The notes: generated from the sequence alone by a model not told the origin. A stretch of 64,000 nt of DNA from Hysterangium stoloniferum (GCA_015178975.1 WHVD01000061.1:372001-436000); one strand, 5' to 3'; counted from the stretch's first letter, positions 10,412 to 23,618 are shown. A program made the numbers and translations.

Positions 10412-11234
10412 TGTTACGACCGGAATTCCCACCAGACTCCGGGCACTAACTCATACACACCCACGCCCTATACACACCCATTGTCAGTTTACCAGAATTC
10501 CCACCGGACTCCATATGTCAGACTTGTCTACATTTGACTTCGTTACATTGTGTTTCAGTCCGGAATACCCACCAGACTCCGTCCCTGTCTATGTCCGACC
10601 TCATCCCACGCATCAGTCACTGGACCCCACTCAGAAAACCCATCATCCCTCTAACTGAGCCCCATTCCCATTTTAGTCTAATGACCTGTCACGATTCAGA
10701 CTCCACTCCTGCTCTGTTTCCTGTTATGGCTTATGATTTGTCACAATTCGAACTCTGCTCCATTCTGTCCCATTCCTAACACCAAATTTGGTGTTTACTA
10801 TTCTCATTTTATGTTTTGCTAGTTTCGTTTCATTATTACTGGATTTGTTATGTCATTCATTCCACGGTCTAGATAGTCTGGCAGATGTTGTACATACAAT
10901 CCAGTCAGAAAATCGGCTTAGATTCCCCCCAGTAATCTAATACATTTTCCACTCTAAACTCCTACTTGAATTACACCGCTCACGCTAGTCGGAGTCCACA
11001 GGCTCTGGTGCATCTATCTCTCTTACCTATCTCGACTCACGACCTTCTCGACCCACGACCTCCAACTTACAACCCCTTGACCCATGAACCCCACCCAGAC
11101 TCCTCGGGAATCCCGTCCGCCTGTCTGAAATTCGACAACACGATCTTGCGAGGGCGCAGCCTATAAGCTGAAGCCAAGTCCTACCAGATATCCCACGGGT
11201 TTCTCCAGAAACCCGTTGTGTACATACCCTAACA
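10412..11234 (+). mobile_element. Solo LTR-A, intact reference copy, 823 bp
   Basis: Runs from TGTTACGACCGG to ACCCTAACA with TSD GTAAT at 10407-10411 and 11235-11239. It is CpG-rich, unlike the relic at 5182-5759. It holds the predicted RNA start block (CAGTCAGAAAATCGGC near 10903) and the shared block near 11150-11185, about 60 bp from its 3' end. Confidence 0.95.
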
Positions 11235-11743
11235 GTAATCCTTCTGATGGCTTCTTGTTGTGCATCAGAAGGTGTTAGGATCCTGTCACATACCTTGTCA
11301 TGGGTTGGTCATCCAAGGCAGGGTTGGTGAATATGTGTGATGTGTCAAGTGTTTATATAGTGCCTGCAACCTATGTCAGATAGCCTGGCATATCTTTCAG
11401 CCCAGTTGGTATAGCGGGAATGCTTACATAACAGATCCTGTCATTTCAGGCCCCTGTGTAGTTCAGGGTCGTTTATGGGCCTAAAAACCCTCATAGGTCT
11501 TCCTTAGAACTGCTCAGATAACTTTAACAGAATCATGGTAGGAATGTTTAATTATGGGACTGCTAATGTTTACTTGATACATAACTGATAGGGAGGGAAG
11601 GTACTCATGCCTGGAGAGGATATGAAAGGGTGCGCCTAGATGGACGAGCCCACCAAACCTTGTCATTCTGGCAACAATTACTACAGTAGCATGTCGTCGT
11701 GTGTTAGTCGCTAGGAAACATGCACATGCAATACTACACTAAA
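11235..11743. other. Junction between gypsy relic 2 and host DNA
   Basis: The stretch 11240-11273 and the inverted CCTAACA end near 11274 could be the 5' leader and LTR edge of gypsy relic 2. From about 11550 the sequence is host-like, presumably the 3' flank of the Doa1 gene. I see no gene. A tRNA-like D-arm near 11400 is discussed under rejected items. Confidence 0.35.
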
Positions 11744-14700
11744 CTACGCCAGAAGTTGTAAAATTTCCGACCCAAGATTTTTCACCCGCTCTTCCGATAC
11801 TTTGGTCATCGAAGTAGAGACGAAAGCCTGGAATACCTGTTTCTGTGAGACATCAATGGGTACACCATGTTTCTGCAAGGCATGAATCTGCAAATAAATC
11901 ATTGAAGAATGGTCAAAAGTATGATTGTACATGGATGTACCATGTTTCCCAAGGCAGCAAAAATTCGATAGATGGTTTCACCATCGCTATCCTCTTCAGA
12001 TATGACCTGTAGAAACATATATCATCAATATGTAAATTATTGAATCCAATAGGTAATACCTCTGTAATTAACCGCAATTGAAGGTCTTGTACAACATCAT
12101 TCGGTTTAGTTTTGAGAAAAATACATGAGAGACTAATCAAAAGTCAACTCGCATAGAATGCACGCGAATATCGTTACTGACTTAAAGGCGATGGTAGCCA
12201 ACACCACACGGTGACCCTTTGTAAATAATTGATACGGAACTTGCAGCAGGCGTTCAAATATCTAATTGCCACATTAATGCACTGTACACATGGCGGAAAA
12301 TGCAGAGTATTCACGGGCTGGATCCAGTCTGGTATTGATGCATCAGACTCAGACACCTGGATCGCGTTTGCAACTCCTCGTAAAGCAAGGAGAGTGTTAG
12401 TTTCACGGCTCTTTGGTAGTTGAGCCCTCCAAGGCTCTGACCACTCCGCTGCGTCCAAAAGAGCATTTAAAAAGCCAAGAGCTTGACCCGGTCCTTTGTA
12501 GGCGGAAGGACAAATAGCAATGAGCAATCTAGCCAAGTCAAGTACTACCATAGAGTGTAAGCCAGCTGAGACGAGATATCTATGAGGAACTAGAATTGTA
12601 TAATCGCGCACCGGGAAACCTTTGTGATGACGGCCAGCGATCGATAATTTGCATAATAACCTCAACATGTTCATGTGCTACCGGAACATGACCAGGGTAT
12701 GAGGATGCACCAAGAGCATAAGTGAGGTGATCAAAGGCCTGGTCAACGACATTCATCTCTTGCTGCGAAACGGCTGTCGCAGACGTTGACTGATATTTAC
12801 ATTGTTAGACATTGGCTTTACTACAAGAAATCACCTACAATTTCCATCATTAGACCATCATTCAATTGGTACGTTTTGTTTCGCATTGCAGGCACGTTGG
12901 CTTGTTTAAATAAGAGAGGCGTTGGCTATATATATATGTATATATATGGCTATTTTCAATCCAAAAAAAAAACCTGGAATGACCCACCAATGGCAATACC
13001 GGATTGAGGATAGGAGCTTGCGAGACGACCCCAGAATATCTGGAGGACCCAGTGAATGGATCAACAAACGACTCCTGAGCTCTTCCCGTGGAGTGGGGGG
13101 AGCCAGCAGCATTGCCCGAATAGCGCGAAGCACCCGTGAAGGGGTCGACAAATGTGCCCTGGTTGCCCACACCAGCAGCAGTTCCTGCTCCTCTGTACCG
13201 CGAAGCACCTGCTATGACTGAGCACACTAAAAGGGCAAAGAGTAGTAGTCTAAGAAGCAGACCTGTGTATGGATCGACGTAGTCATTTGTTGCTCCCAAA
13301 CTCACTGCGCTAGTATTCTTCTCTATGAATTTGACAACTTCATCGATGTATGTATCCGGAAGGTCATTGGCGTGTAGGAATCGTTGTGCAGCCTGGAATG
13401 GATTTTCTGCAAGATTGTTAAGCCCAACGCCTATCAGTTCAACTTACCCCAATCACCTGAAGCGTTATAAGGCAGCTTTAGAGGAGGAACGCCCGCTTGG
13501 ACATCAACATCGAATACATAGTCGTATTCTTTCCCTTGGTAGAGTTGCTTTCGAGTGGATCCTACTGCGTCCACAACTTGACCGGCCTTCATCCATTGCC
13601 CGGCCGAGCTGCTCCACTATCGAAGTCGGTTGAAGATATGGGAGTGATCAAGGATTAAAATTAAGTACCTGATAAGCGTCGACTGAGCTACCTTCCCGTA
13701 CGATCAGGACCTGGCCGTCTTTACTACCTGACTTATAAGTCAGTTATGTTTTATTTGTATAATCAAACAAACCTGGCTGTAACAGCGCATCCGGTCCCTT
13801 GATATCAGACTGTTTGAGGTCACCTACTTGCTCCCTACATATTATTAGCGGGCACACCAAGAAGGGAAGCTGAGAATGGTCCTTACTTGTTTAAAGCTTG
13901 GCTGGAAACGCTCTCCTCGTATTGCTTCAAATCAACTTCCGAGGCCCAGCGCTCTTCGGATTCGCTGAACACGCGTACAATGCCATCGCTAGTACCGCTG
14001 ACAATGTCACCATTCGGCATTGTGGAAACGGTCCAAACTGATATTGCGGGATGGACAATTGTCTGAGAACACTCGCCATCTGGACATCAAATGATCAAAG
14101 CTGTACCCAGTACGGGGGAGGACTCGGTAAACACACCACGCCACACTCTAACTGTTCTGTCTTCGCCTGCAGACACTATCTCACCGGTTGGAAGCACGGA
14201 AAGAGAATAAATAAACGAGGTGTGGCCAGATAACGAGTATACCAAATCCCCCTCAATAGTCCAGACTCGAATCTCGCTGATGAAAGACAGATTCAGTTAC
14301 CAGCCTAACAAATAGGCAACCCGATCACCTATCATTAGAACACGAAGCAAATCCCACGTCAGAGACCAGGGCAAGTCCACGTACGGCATCATTGTGACCA
14401 TTGTATGTACGAATTTCTTTGTGCTCGTGCCAGAGCTTGATAGTCTTATCCGCGGATGCTGTATCGAGACATGACAAGAAGACGAGTCGATATGGGACAC
14501 AACATACCTGTGAGATATTTGCCTGGCTCTAGCACTAAGACTGCCCACACGGCCTGGCTGTGACCTTCAAAAATATAAATACACTTGAAATCTTTCCATA
14601 CTCGCGCGGTCCTTTCCAAGTTATGTGGCTGGTCAGCTTATTCCGGGAGAGGCCGAATGAGAGCTCGCGTACTTGTCCCAAGAACCCGAAATGATAGTAC

Positions 14701-15157
14701 CATCGCTACCTGTGTTGAGGGTGCATACATTGTCGGTGTGGCCGATCAAGGAGTAGTCTGGCTCTGACTTGGGAGCTGCAAGTGAGAACACAGTGATGAT
14801 AGAGTCCTGGCCCCCTGCGACCAAGAAACCTGAAGCGGTCTGATTTCGCTATCGTTGCATCATGCAGTGGTCTGATAAACGCACCTTGGTCGCGGGACAA
14901 CAAGTACGCCACAGCATTGACATAACGTGAACCTGCGCGACAAGATGTCGCTTGGAATGACGATCCTGGTGCATTACGGTTCCATACGATGGCAGTGGTA
15001 TCTCTCGATGCAGATAGCACTAAGTTTGCGGTGGGTGAAGCCACTGCTCTGACCTATGGATAACCTGCTATGAGCACTAATTCGATCGGTATGGATCAGC
15101 TGCATAACTGACGTCGGATGAATGACCCTTCAAGGTAGCAGATAGTTTGTAAGGCAT
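11744..15157 (-). CDS. Doa1/Ufd3/PLAA ubiquitin-binding WD40-PFU-PUL protein
   Basis: Doa1 (Lub1, Ufd3, PLAA) binds ubiquitin and the AAA ATPase Cdc48/p97, and maintains free ubiquitin and sorting of ubiquitinated cargo. The gene has many short introns. Exon 1 (15113-15157) gives MPYKLSATLKGHSSD, a typical WD40 start; a 59-bp intron leads to VRAVASPTANLVLSASRD. WD repeats continue to about 13950 (GGQDSIITVFS, SGSWDK, SADKTIKLWHEHKEIRTY, SAGEDRTVRVWR, SGTSDGIVRVFSESEERWAS). The PFU domain lies at about 13330-13640 (YQGKEYDYVFDVDVQAG...). FVDPFTGASRY and DPFTGSSRY linkers follow at 12990-13230. The C-terminal PUL armadillo domain (12700-11744) ends SEILQLLA. I see no frame damage. Exon borders after exon 2 are approximate. 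Confidence 0.92.
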
Positions 15158-16320
15158 AAGAGTGGGGGTGAAGAAAGAGGGAGAAGCGTCGGGTGTAAGG
15201 TAAGGAAAGCACGATCGGCACAACAGAGACGCTCAAAGGCTCTAAGGAGTGTCCAAGAATAAGCCACAAAGACCATCTTCGGAACACGCGTCGCCCTAGA
15301 CCTAGGCAAGGGCTGGAAGTGGCTTCGAAAGGCCTGGAATCCGTAATTTAAGCTAAATTTATTTAATCTATCTATATTAAGCTTTATCTCGAGGAAACGC
15401 CATGGATATTCATTCAGATATATTTTATCTAAAAGAAAGATGTATGCCTCTCTAACGAGCCCTCAAAGCCATTTGCACAAGCTTCGAGAGTAGATACGGA
15501 GGTACGTTAAACTATGCAATGCACTGTTACTCCATCTCCCTGCGAGTGCCCTCGATGCAGTTCGTCGGCCGTAGACAGCGAGCTCGACGAGTTGCCAAAA
15601 CAAGGGGGGCTTGAAAATAATCGATCGCTTCCACGCCGCCTTTTCTATTACCGGTCTACTTTAGGGCAGGCTTGGATAGTCGGCTAACCACCAGAGGTCG
15701 GAATTTGATCAACCAGCCACCTGGCAATTATATCTCACCCTGGTCGTGCCTTCAAATAACTGGTGGGAGCGAGAAAAAAAAAATATATATAGACGGAAAA
15801 CGCTTCATTAGGGATTTGGAAAAATCTATGGTAAGTCGGCCGGCTATAGACTACCTAGGCCGGCTAGACCATGTAGTCACAATTAGTCTATGATATTTGA
15901 AGTGCGCTAGGGAAATTATTAATCTAGGATTTTTAGATAACCAGCTGTGTGATGTTGAAGACTTGGCCCGCTTATTGAATTGAACGTTTGGGGTGAAGTA
16001 TGAACAAGGTTTTGTGGTATACGAACCTTGTATTTAGCACCCTTGATTACCCTCCGTCAGCCAGATACCATCTGTGGAAATGGCATGATCAAGTATACTG
16101 ATGATCAAGTGAGTAGCTACCTCCTGGGAAAGCGAAGAGAGGGGGATTTACTCACTTAAGGGATCACTTATGCATCACGAAAAGAGGGTCCAAGCTGTTA
16201 AGCCAGCTGGAGAAACTGTGAGTGAGCGCCTCACCATTGGCAATTTCCCAACTCACAAATAGCTTGAGACCGGCGCACATCTAGGGACTTGTGTTGTAAT
16301 GTCTGGAGTTCCATTCCATG
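15158..16320. other. Intergenic region with a dispersed repeat
   Basis: It holds the probable promoter of the Doa1 gene (just above 15157) and no supported gene. The stretch 15860-15960 (around TAGTCTATGATATTTGAAGT) recurs in diverged form at 54880-54950. Confidence 0.5.
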
Positions 16321-17530
16321 TCACGATAGATCGAGAAATCGAAAAAGCATCTGACAAAGAACAGGCATGAGACTCATTTGATAAGCTTCACAGAACCCGG
16401 CAGAATTGACAAATCCAAGAGTTCCCGCCCTGTCCAGAACCGTGTTGAACAGCGAATTGGGTTCAAATACGGTGATTTGGTCGAGACCTTGGTGCTGCTT
16501 CTGGAACGCCTTCACTGGACCGGCGAGTTAAGCATTGGAATCCTTCAGTTTTCGGGCAACATCCACGCCTTGCTTGACGAAGCATGGGGCGTGATCCACG
16601 GAGGGAACGTTCATAAACAGGAATGAGCACACCCCTCTTGGATTAAGAATTTCGACCTGCTCAAAATAACGGCCGAGAAGCACCTGATGAAACCTATATT
16701 GTGTGATATTTGTTAAAAAGACTTTGAATTAGTATATCCAGTGTCTCCCCGATGCCTTACACAATACCATGAATTACCCTATACGGAAATAAATAATTGC
16801 ATTAAAAGTTGCATACACTACAACATCATTGTTCACAATGAATATTGCTGTTATTACTTTTTCACGGAGTTTCTGTCGGGGTACTCATTGACCTGCGCAA
16901 CCTGGTCTACAAAGGAGCTACGAAAGACCCCATAAAACCTTCTCCAACATTTAAATATCGGAACTCACAGTGCAATGAGTTTAAAAGGTGCCACAAGTCT
17001 GAAGATGATTGTCGGAAATATTCTCTAGTGAATAACAATATTACCCATTTCGAATCTGTGGTGGCTCCCCCACTTGCTAGGTTAAATGCCTTTTATAAGG
17101 CTTAGTATACGTCAAAGGAAAAACCGTGAAATAGGCTAACTCTGGTGTTAGTGCCATTATAAGTGCCCCCTGCAATGAATATCATAAACAGCGAAAAGAA
17201 ATTATACCCAGCTCAGCCCATTCGACGAAGTCTAGATGGTCTTACGATTTCATGCTGGCATGAGTTTAGCTAAATTGTTTACATTTATTGGGACGGGGGA
17301 ATCCACCCCTGACGAGATATTGAAACCAGTGTCAGTGTAGGAGTCCTCGAAAACAAATAAAACATATCCAGCCAAGTTAAATTACGGAAGATAAAAGAAA
17401 GTAGAATGCCCGCACCTTTGTCGTTTTCCAAGTCATAGCTAAATGAGCAATAAGATTGGTAGTACTGATAACTGACACGGTCAGTAATCGATGCAGCATT
17501 TTCTGTAATTTGGAGGATATTGCTCTCCAT
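16321..17530 (-). pseudogene. GDSL esterase/lipase (CE16-like) remnant
   Basis: On the minus strand, 17357-17319 reads FEDSYTDTGFNISSG. This corresponds to the N-terminal block I of fungal GDSL acetylesterases, normally FGDSYTDTG; here Gly is replaced by Glu. The 3' part (16620-16378) reads FLFMNVPSVDHAPCF, then VKAFQKQHQGLDQITVFEPNSLFNTVLD and GFVNSAGFCEAYQ, the C-terminal block of the same family. A TAA interrupts it after KLKDSNA. The stretch between (16700-17150) shows only fragments of the middle domain. The family removes acetyl groups from plant polysaccharides outside the cell. The stop, the lost Gly and the missing middle argue for a pseudogene. Confidence 0.62.
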
Positions 17531-17975
17531 AACAAGATCGTGGATTTATATAATTGTCATATGTTCTAAGCTTGGAAACTTCATTGATCCGCGACTAGGC
17601 TAACATATTAATATTCCACCCACGTGGACGTCGATGATTAGCGGTGAAATCCGGAGAAAAAAATCTGTAACTTGTGAATTTTCAGATACTACAGTCGATT
17701 CTGTCATAACCCATATTTTTCCGTAAACATCCTAAGCCATATTCACAGAATGGGTTTTGAGAGAGATGTTATAGGGGTGCCTCTGGACTTGGTGGACGCT
17801 GAAACCAATGGGTTATTACAGATGGATTATTATGTAAAGGTATAATTAATGACAGAGTCGAGTAGACTTAAACGAAGAGCATGGTAGTACACGTAAAGAA
17901 GTCATGTGACCGTAACTCGTGTTTAGATTCCGGCGGTGTATTTCTTCACACAATATCGCCACCGCTCTAGGCAGA
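17531..17975. other. Divergent intergenic region, AP-2 mu promoter side
   Basis: It lies between the 5' end of the GDSL remnant and the AP-2 mu start. I recognise no gene and no clear TATA box. Confidence 0.4.
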
Positions 17976-19769
17976 ATGATTTCAGTGAGTCCCAAATGAC
18001 CAATGTATTTTCGATTCTAACCAAGTGCTTAACAGGGCTTCTTCATCTTCAATCAGAAAGGAGAGGTGAGCGTAAAGGTGAAAACAATCTCGCGATTTAC
18101 TAAGACATGAGAAATAGGTTCTTATATCAAGGCTCTATCGAACAGACCTTAAGTTCGTGTACACATTGTTGGGAATACTCCCCGTGTGGTAATTTTTTTT
18201 TCAGGCGGTCAATTGCGGACGTCTTCCGCATACAAGTTATCTCAAACAGCGACGTGCGGTCACCCATAATCACGCTGGGCTCAACTAGTTTCTTCCACGT
18301 TCGGATCAATAATCTCTATGTGCTGGCTGTCACAAAGTAGATGCTTATTTCAATGGTGTAACCACCTACATTTCAGCCTAATATTTAGAACAGGAACAAC
18401 GCAAACGCTGCCCTCGTATTCGAATTCTGTTACCGCTTTATCTCCATAGCCAAGTCTTACTTTGGTAAAGTGGACGAGGAATCTGTCAAGAGCAATTTTG
18501 TGCTAATATACGAACTCATTGATGGTATGTCGAAGTATACTATCCAAACCGACAATTTAACATGTTCGCGTGCTGCCTTCAGAGATAATCGATTTTGGGT
18601 TTCCGCAGAACAGCGAGATCGACACTTTGAAAACATACATTACGACAGAAGGCGTTAGGTCTACTGCATCAGTTAGTTGCGCGGCTCCAGTAGTAATTTT
18701 ACTAACACGGTGCTAGGAGGAACCGTCTAAGATTACGACACAAGCTACTGGATCCATCAGCTGGCGGCGCGGCGATGTCAAATACAAGAAGAATGAGGCA
18801 TTCGTTGATGTCGTTGAAACTGTCAACTTACTTATGAGTGCGAAAGGTGGGATATGTCGTAATGTCAGTGAGCCTATGCTCACACGCTCGGATTCGAAGG
18901 CACTGTACTCCGTGCCGATGTCGATGGCCATATTCTTATGCGAGCATATCTGTCTGGGACTCCCGAGTGTAAATTTGGCCTGAACGACAAGCTTGTATTA
19001 GATAAGGGCGATCGACCTCCTGGTGGAAATGCCGTCGAGCTGGATGATTGCCACTTCCATCAATGTGTCCGCTTGAACCAGTTTGATTCTGACAGGACAA
19101 TTTGCTTCATACCACCAGACGGTGAATTTGAGCTGATGAAGTATGTATCTGGTTATTGCAAACGTCATGGTTTGCTAATTCTTTCTGTCAGGTATCGATC
19201 AACGACCAACATTAATCTACCCCTCCGCGTCTTACCCACCGTGACAGAGAATGGCACCAGAGAGGTCTCATACGTTGTCACCGTCAAAGCGAATTTCAAC
19301 ACGAAATTAAGTGCCACGAGCGTCATGCTGCGCATCCCTACTCCTCTTAACACCACCACCGTCGATCTGAAAGCTCCAAACGGCAAGGCGAAGTATGTTC
19401 CGGGTGAAAATGTTATTATTTGGAAGTAAGCGTATTCCTGAGTCGAGAGTTCATCTGCGCTAATCTGCTATAGGATCCCCCGTTTACAAGGAGGCTCTGA
19501 ATGCACATTAGCAGGAACGGCGTCGTTGACGGCTGTAACGCATCGGCAGGCCTGGGCAAGACCCCCGATTGACGTGGACTTTCAAGTCCTCATGTTTACC
19601 GCATCTGGTCTTCTGGTTCGATTCCTAAAGGTATTTGAGAAGAGTAATTACAATAGCGTCAAGTGGGTCCGCTACCTTACAAAAGCTAGCGGAAGTTACC
19701 AGATCAGAGTGAGTCCAAATCAGCTGATACGAGCCGCTCATGCTAAATTTGCCTCACATTTAGTTTTAG
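17976..19769 (+). CDS. AP-2 clathrin adaptor complex subunit mu
   Basis: The mu subunit of AP-2 recognises tyrosine sorting signals and PIP2 during clathrin endocytosis at the plasma membrane. Exon 1 is only ATG ATT TCA (17976-17984); exon 2 (18036-18065) adds GFFIFNQKGE, then VLISRLYRTDLK. The start MIS-FFIFNQKGE is the AP-2 rather than the AP-1 signature. The longin part includes SIADVFRIQVISNSDVRSP and FVLIYELID, then EIIDFGFPQNSEIDTLKTYI. The mu homology domain starts about 18770 (ISWRRGDVKYKKNEAFVDV) and continues through DGHILMRAYLSGTPECKFG and VPGENVIIWKIPRLQGGSE. The last exon is TTT TAG (19764-19769), giving the family ending YQIRF. About ten exons, no damage seen. Confidence 0.95.
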
Positions 19770-20030
19770 AATTACATACCTTCATTTATTGTCGTTGTCA
19801 TACCTTATATCTCTGTAATATACATACTTAATGTCAGTATGACTGCTGTGTTGGCCTTGGATTTTCCATTCTGTTGTTTATGTTGCGATAAGAGATTGCT
19901 CAAGGCCCTACATTAACGGGCGCTAAATTCAATTACGCGATTTCTACAACCTTACGCGTCGATTTTAGCCCGTGCATTTCGACGTTCTCACCAACGGCTT
20001 TTGGGCTACTCTGAGAGAAGGTTCCATGCA
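19770..20030. other. Intergenic region between AP-2 mu and the SAPS gene
   Basis: A 261-bp spacer holds the 3' end of AP-2 mu and the promoter of the next gene. I see nothing else in it. Confidence 0.5.
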
Positions 20031-23000
20031 ATGTTCTGGAGGTACTTACTTGCAAGTTGTGAGAGAAGATTCGTACCGATATATTATTTCTAGATTCGGC
20101 TTCCATAATACATCTTCCATCGACACCTTGCTAGACAGAGAGGATGTCGCATTAGAAGATATCCTTGACGAGGACGACCTCCTTCAAGAGTGCAAATCCC
20201 AGAACACCCGGCTCATTGACTACTTTCAGCGACTTGACGTCCTCCAGAGATTGTTGGGCTATGTCACCGGATCAATTGAAGGCGAAGAGAAAGGGCAGTT
20301 TAAGTACGTCATCATCCTTACGCCCTATTTACCAGACTCTTAATCTTGTAAAGATTTCCATATGTAGCTGCGGAGGTGTTGTGCAGTGATATTTGGTCAA
20401 TTGTAGAGGTATGCGTTACGAACAGTGATCAAATATTAGCTCCTTTCTGGGAGTCTATCCTCGACCGGTCGCCCGAAGAAATGCACATACGATCAGTTTC
20501 AGCAGCACATTTTGCAAAAATTAATGGGATCTTTATGAACAAAAAACCAACGGAGGTATAAATGTCAAGGCAACACCTCATAGTTCAGGCTGACGAATTT
20601 TGAAGATGTTGGCGTTTATTAAGACTCAGTCATTCGTGGTGGAACGGTTGATATTACACATTGAAACCCCAGCTATGGTCGATCTTTTGTTTCGAATTAT
20701 CCAGTTGGACGAGTATCCTAGTGGTGCCGGTGTCCTCGAGGTATGTGCTATGCTCTCTCGATAAGTTAGTCATTTTTTATACTAGATGTTTCGGTGTCAG
20801 TGGTTGACCTCCCAAAAACTTGTTCCTCGGCTTGTTGATCTTCTCTCACCAAACCACTCACCTGAAGTCCACCTGGTCGCTGCTGATGTAATTAAAGGGA
20901 TAATCGCGATGTCTGCACCTTCCCCAGGAGCATCGGCGCTGAATGATGGTCTTCAACATGTACCGGCTTGCAATTGCTTCGCCAGGGAGCTAGCCGCCAG
21001 GAATAATATCACCAAACTTTTGCGATTCATGCTCGATGACTTCCCTGTAGGTTGTGGAGCGTCGCCGACGCCAAACGGTCATGCTCCATCTTCGGGAAAA
21101 GACCGGGAAGAGTTCATAGCAGATGGTATGACCAATTTACCAGACGCTACCTCTGCCACATCCTCAGTGGTAAACTCCATTTCTATTATCATCGAATTAA
21201 TAAGGAAAAACAACTCGGATTATTTCGAGCCGTATCTTTTTCACAACGTTCGAAATCGGTTGATCCAGGTTCAGCAGCAACTTCATATGCAGTCCGAAGA
21301 TAGCAGAGACGTTCTTGAAGGAGCTATGAAGGAGCTCGTTGATAGAATGGGCGTCGTCCATCTGGGTGCTTTGTTAGAAAGTTTCTGTGAAAGGTTGGAT
21401 GGATTTCAAAAATTGTTGAAGAATCCTCGTTCTCTGGTCTGTCAACTTTTTCCGTATATCTTCGGCATCTGATCTCAATTACCAAGGCTGGTCCGTTGTC
21501 TACTACAGTGGGGATCATCACACCGCTAACAATTGAACGATTCCGTATTTGCGAGCTGTACGCGGAGCTATTGCACTGCTCCAATATGGCTCTACTCAAC
21601 CGTCTGCCCGGAACCGGGCCTATTTACGATGACAATGGTCGGCTCATGGGTGGATTATCCGCCTTGGAAGAACTGGCCAGAGTTATTTCTACAGGTAATG
21701 GCGAAAATCAGACCTCTGAAGAGGCCAGTGGGGATGCTCAGGAGATGGTGGAGGCCAAGGAACTACCCGTCCACAGTGTCTCCAGCCTGTCCACACGATC
21801 TACAGACTCGTCTTCCCTGGCTTCGGATTCGGATTCTGAGCTGAGTGATCACAGCTCTGACGATGTTTTAGAAGAGATCGCGGTACTAGATCCTCCCGAT
21901 CGGCCATCGACGCGAGAGCAGCCAGGGTCCGTTCCAGACTCAGCGTTATTACCAACACCCAACCTATCAACGGGCTATACCACAGAATGTCCACCAAATA
22001 CACTATCCGGAGAGCGTAGCGTACGATCTAATTCGGTGCTACATGATAAAGAGGATACTCCGTCCGCGATGCCCGTTGGTGATAATCTAAAACAATCCTT
22101 TATGGGTTTAAATGTGGTTGGCACTCTTCTGGTGCGCGATCTAACCCAAGCATACTCATTGGGTTCTAATGCAACTGCAGGACTTCTTTTTTCAATTTCC
22201 TTGGAATAATTTCCTGCACGGGACTGTATATGATCTCGTCCATCAGATACTGACAGGTCGCGTAGAAGGGAGTTTAAATAGAGAGCTGATCATCACCCTT
22301 TTCCGAGATGGACGGTTGCTACATCGAATTGTAGATGGTCATGAAGAGAATGACGCACGAAGGCATGTCGACGTTTGGTATTGCTTCCATATGATGTCTG
22401 ATCTACTTTATGTAGTCGAGAACATAAAGGTGTGAGATTAGGATACATGGGGCACCTCACTTTGATTTCAGAGGACGTGATAAGTGCCCTTGGGCATTAC
22501 CCGGAAGAACTTTCATCACTATTGCGTCAGTACGCGCCTCAGCCAGCATGGGATCATTATGTTAATGGTGAATACCGAGAAACTAAACGGCGGGATAGTA
22601 GTCTGCTCGGAGGTGGCAAGCCTGTTATAGCTCCTGGTAGCAGTTTCCAGAAAGGCAGATGGGCCAGGGTTGATGAGGCTGATTCGGGTGGTCCCATAAA
22701 TGGAATAAATAAACCCGAGGCAACTAACGCTGTTGGCGCATCTGCAATGTCAGGAGAGTTTAGACGCTTGGAGTCGTCTTCACCCTCTGTGAGAAACACA
22801 GCGGACTTTGGACTAAGTCGAGAAGAAGCCTCTGCACCGTCATCCCAGGCACGATAATTTTTACGCACACACGACGCTAACGCTGACTATGTCTGTCTGT
22901 TCAGTTTGCACGATACCTAGCGGAAGAAATTCACGCAACGCCTGCATCTCAATATACAAATTCAGGATCATTTTCGGATACTTCAGACGATGACGATGAC

Positions 23001-23618
23001 GAAGAAGAGGAGGGTTGGCTGGCGCAATCGTTGCCTTTCGAGTTCAGTGAGCCGTCTACTATACGCCCTCAAGCAAGTTCGATCTCAACTGTGAGTTTGT
23101 GTTATGACCTCTATATCACATTGTTCATGTATGCACTTTAGGACCCTTTCATACCATCGGGAAGCACAGAAGCTTCGACTTCGAGTACTTCGAATAACAT
23201 CGGCTTTGGTGATTCATTTACCGTCGAAGGCGACGACGTACGTATTCCATAGCTTTCACCCATAAGCTTTTAGTAAGGAATGAATTCCTAGGATGATGGC
23301 TTCGGCCCATTTTCGGACGCTGTGGTTTCCAACGACCCGTTCCAGATGGACCAAGATGACTCACCATTCGATTTTGGCGACTTTCAGGTGGCGGAGGCGC
23401 CGGGTGATGGGGAAATGACACCCACCGCGGGTAGTTGGACATTTGAAGGAGAGGGCGCGGACGGGTCAAATCCTTTATCGGACTCTGCTTTTGACTTTGG
23501 AGAGCCGAACGAGGTTTCTGACATAAGGGAAAGTCTCGGATCTACTAGTCTAGAAGATCTAGATCACAGTTCACATAGTCCGACAGGCCATACCAGGCCA
23601 CCATCAATAGAATCATAA
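20031..23618 (+). CDS. SIT4/PP6-associated SAPS-domain regulatory protein
   Basis: SAPS proteins (yeast Sap155/185/190, animal PPP6R) are regulatory subunits of the PP6/Sit4 phosphatase, which acts in cell-cycle and nutrient signalling. Exon 1 is 11 nt (20031-20041); a 52-bp intron follows, and the spliced start is MFWRFGFHNTSSIDTLLDRE, the family hallmark. The SAPS core includes LLQECKSQNTRLIDYFQ, the intron-spanning FKFPYVAAEVL, HFAKINGIFMNKKPTE, and MVDLLFRIIQLDEYP. HLVAADVIKGIIAMSAP and ARNNITKLLRFMLDD follow. The C-terminal third (from about 21700) is acidic and Ser-rich (DSELSDHSSDDV, DTSDDDDDEEEE near 22985), as in homologues. It ends PPSIES at 23618. It converges with the next gene, with 83 bp between stops. 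Several short introns; late borders are approximate. Confidence 0.92.

Noticed and set aside
11395..11480. tRNA or tRNA-derived SINE
   Set aside because: CAGCCCAGTTGGTATAGCGG resembles a D-arm, but I could not form an acceptor stem, and the candidate T-arm (GTAGTTCAGGG) lacks the expected pairing.
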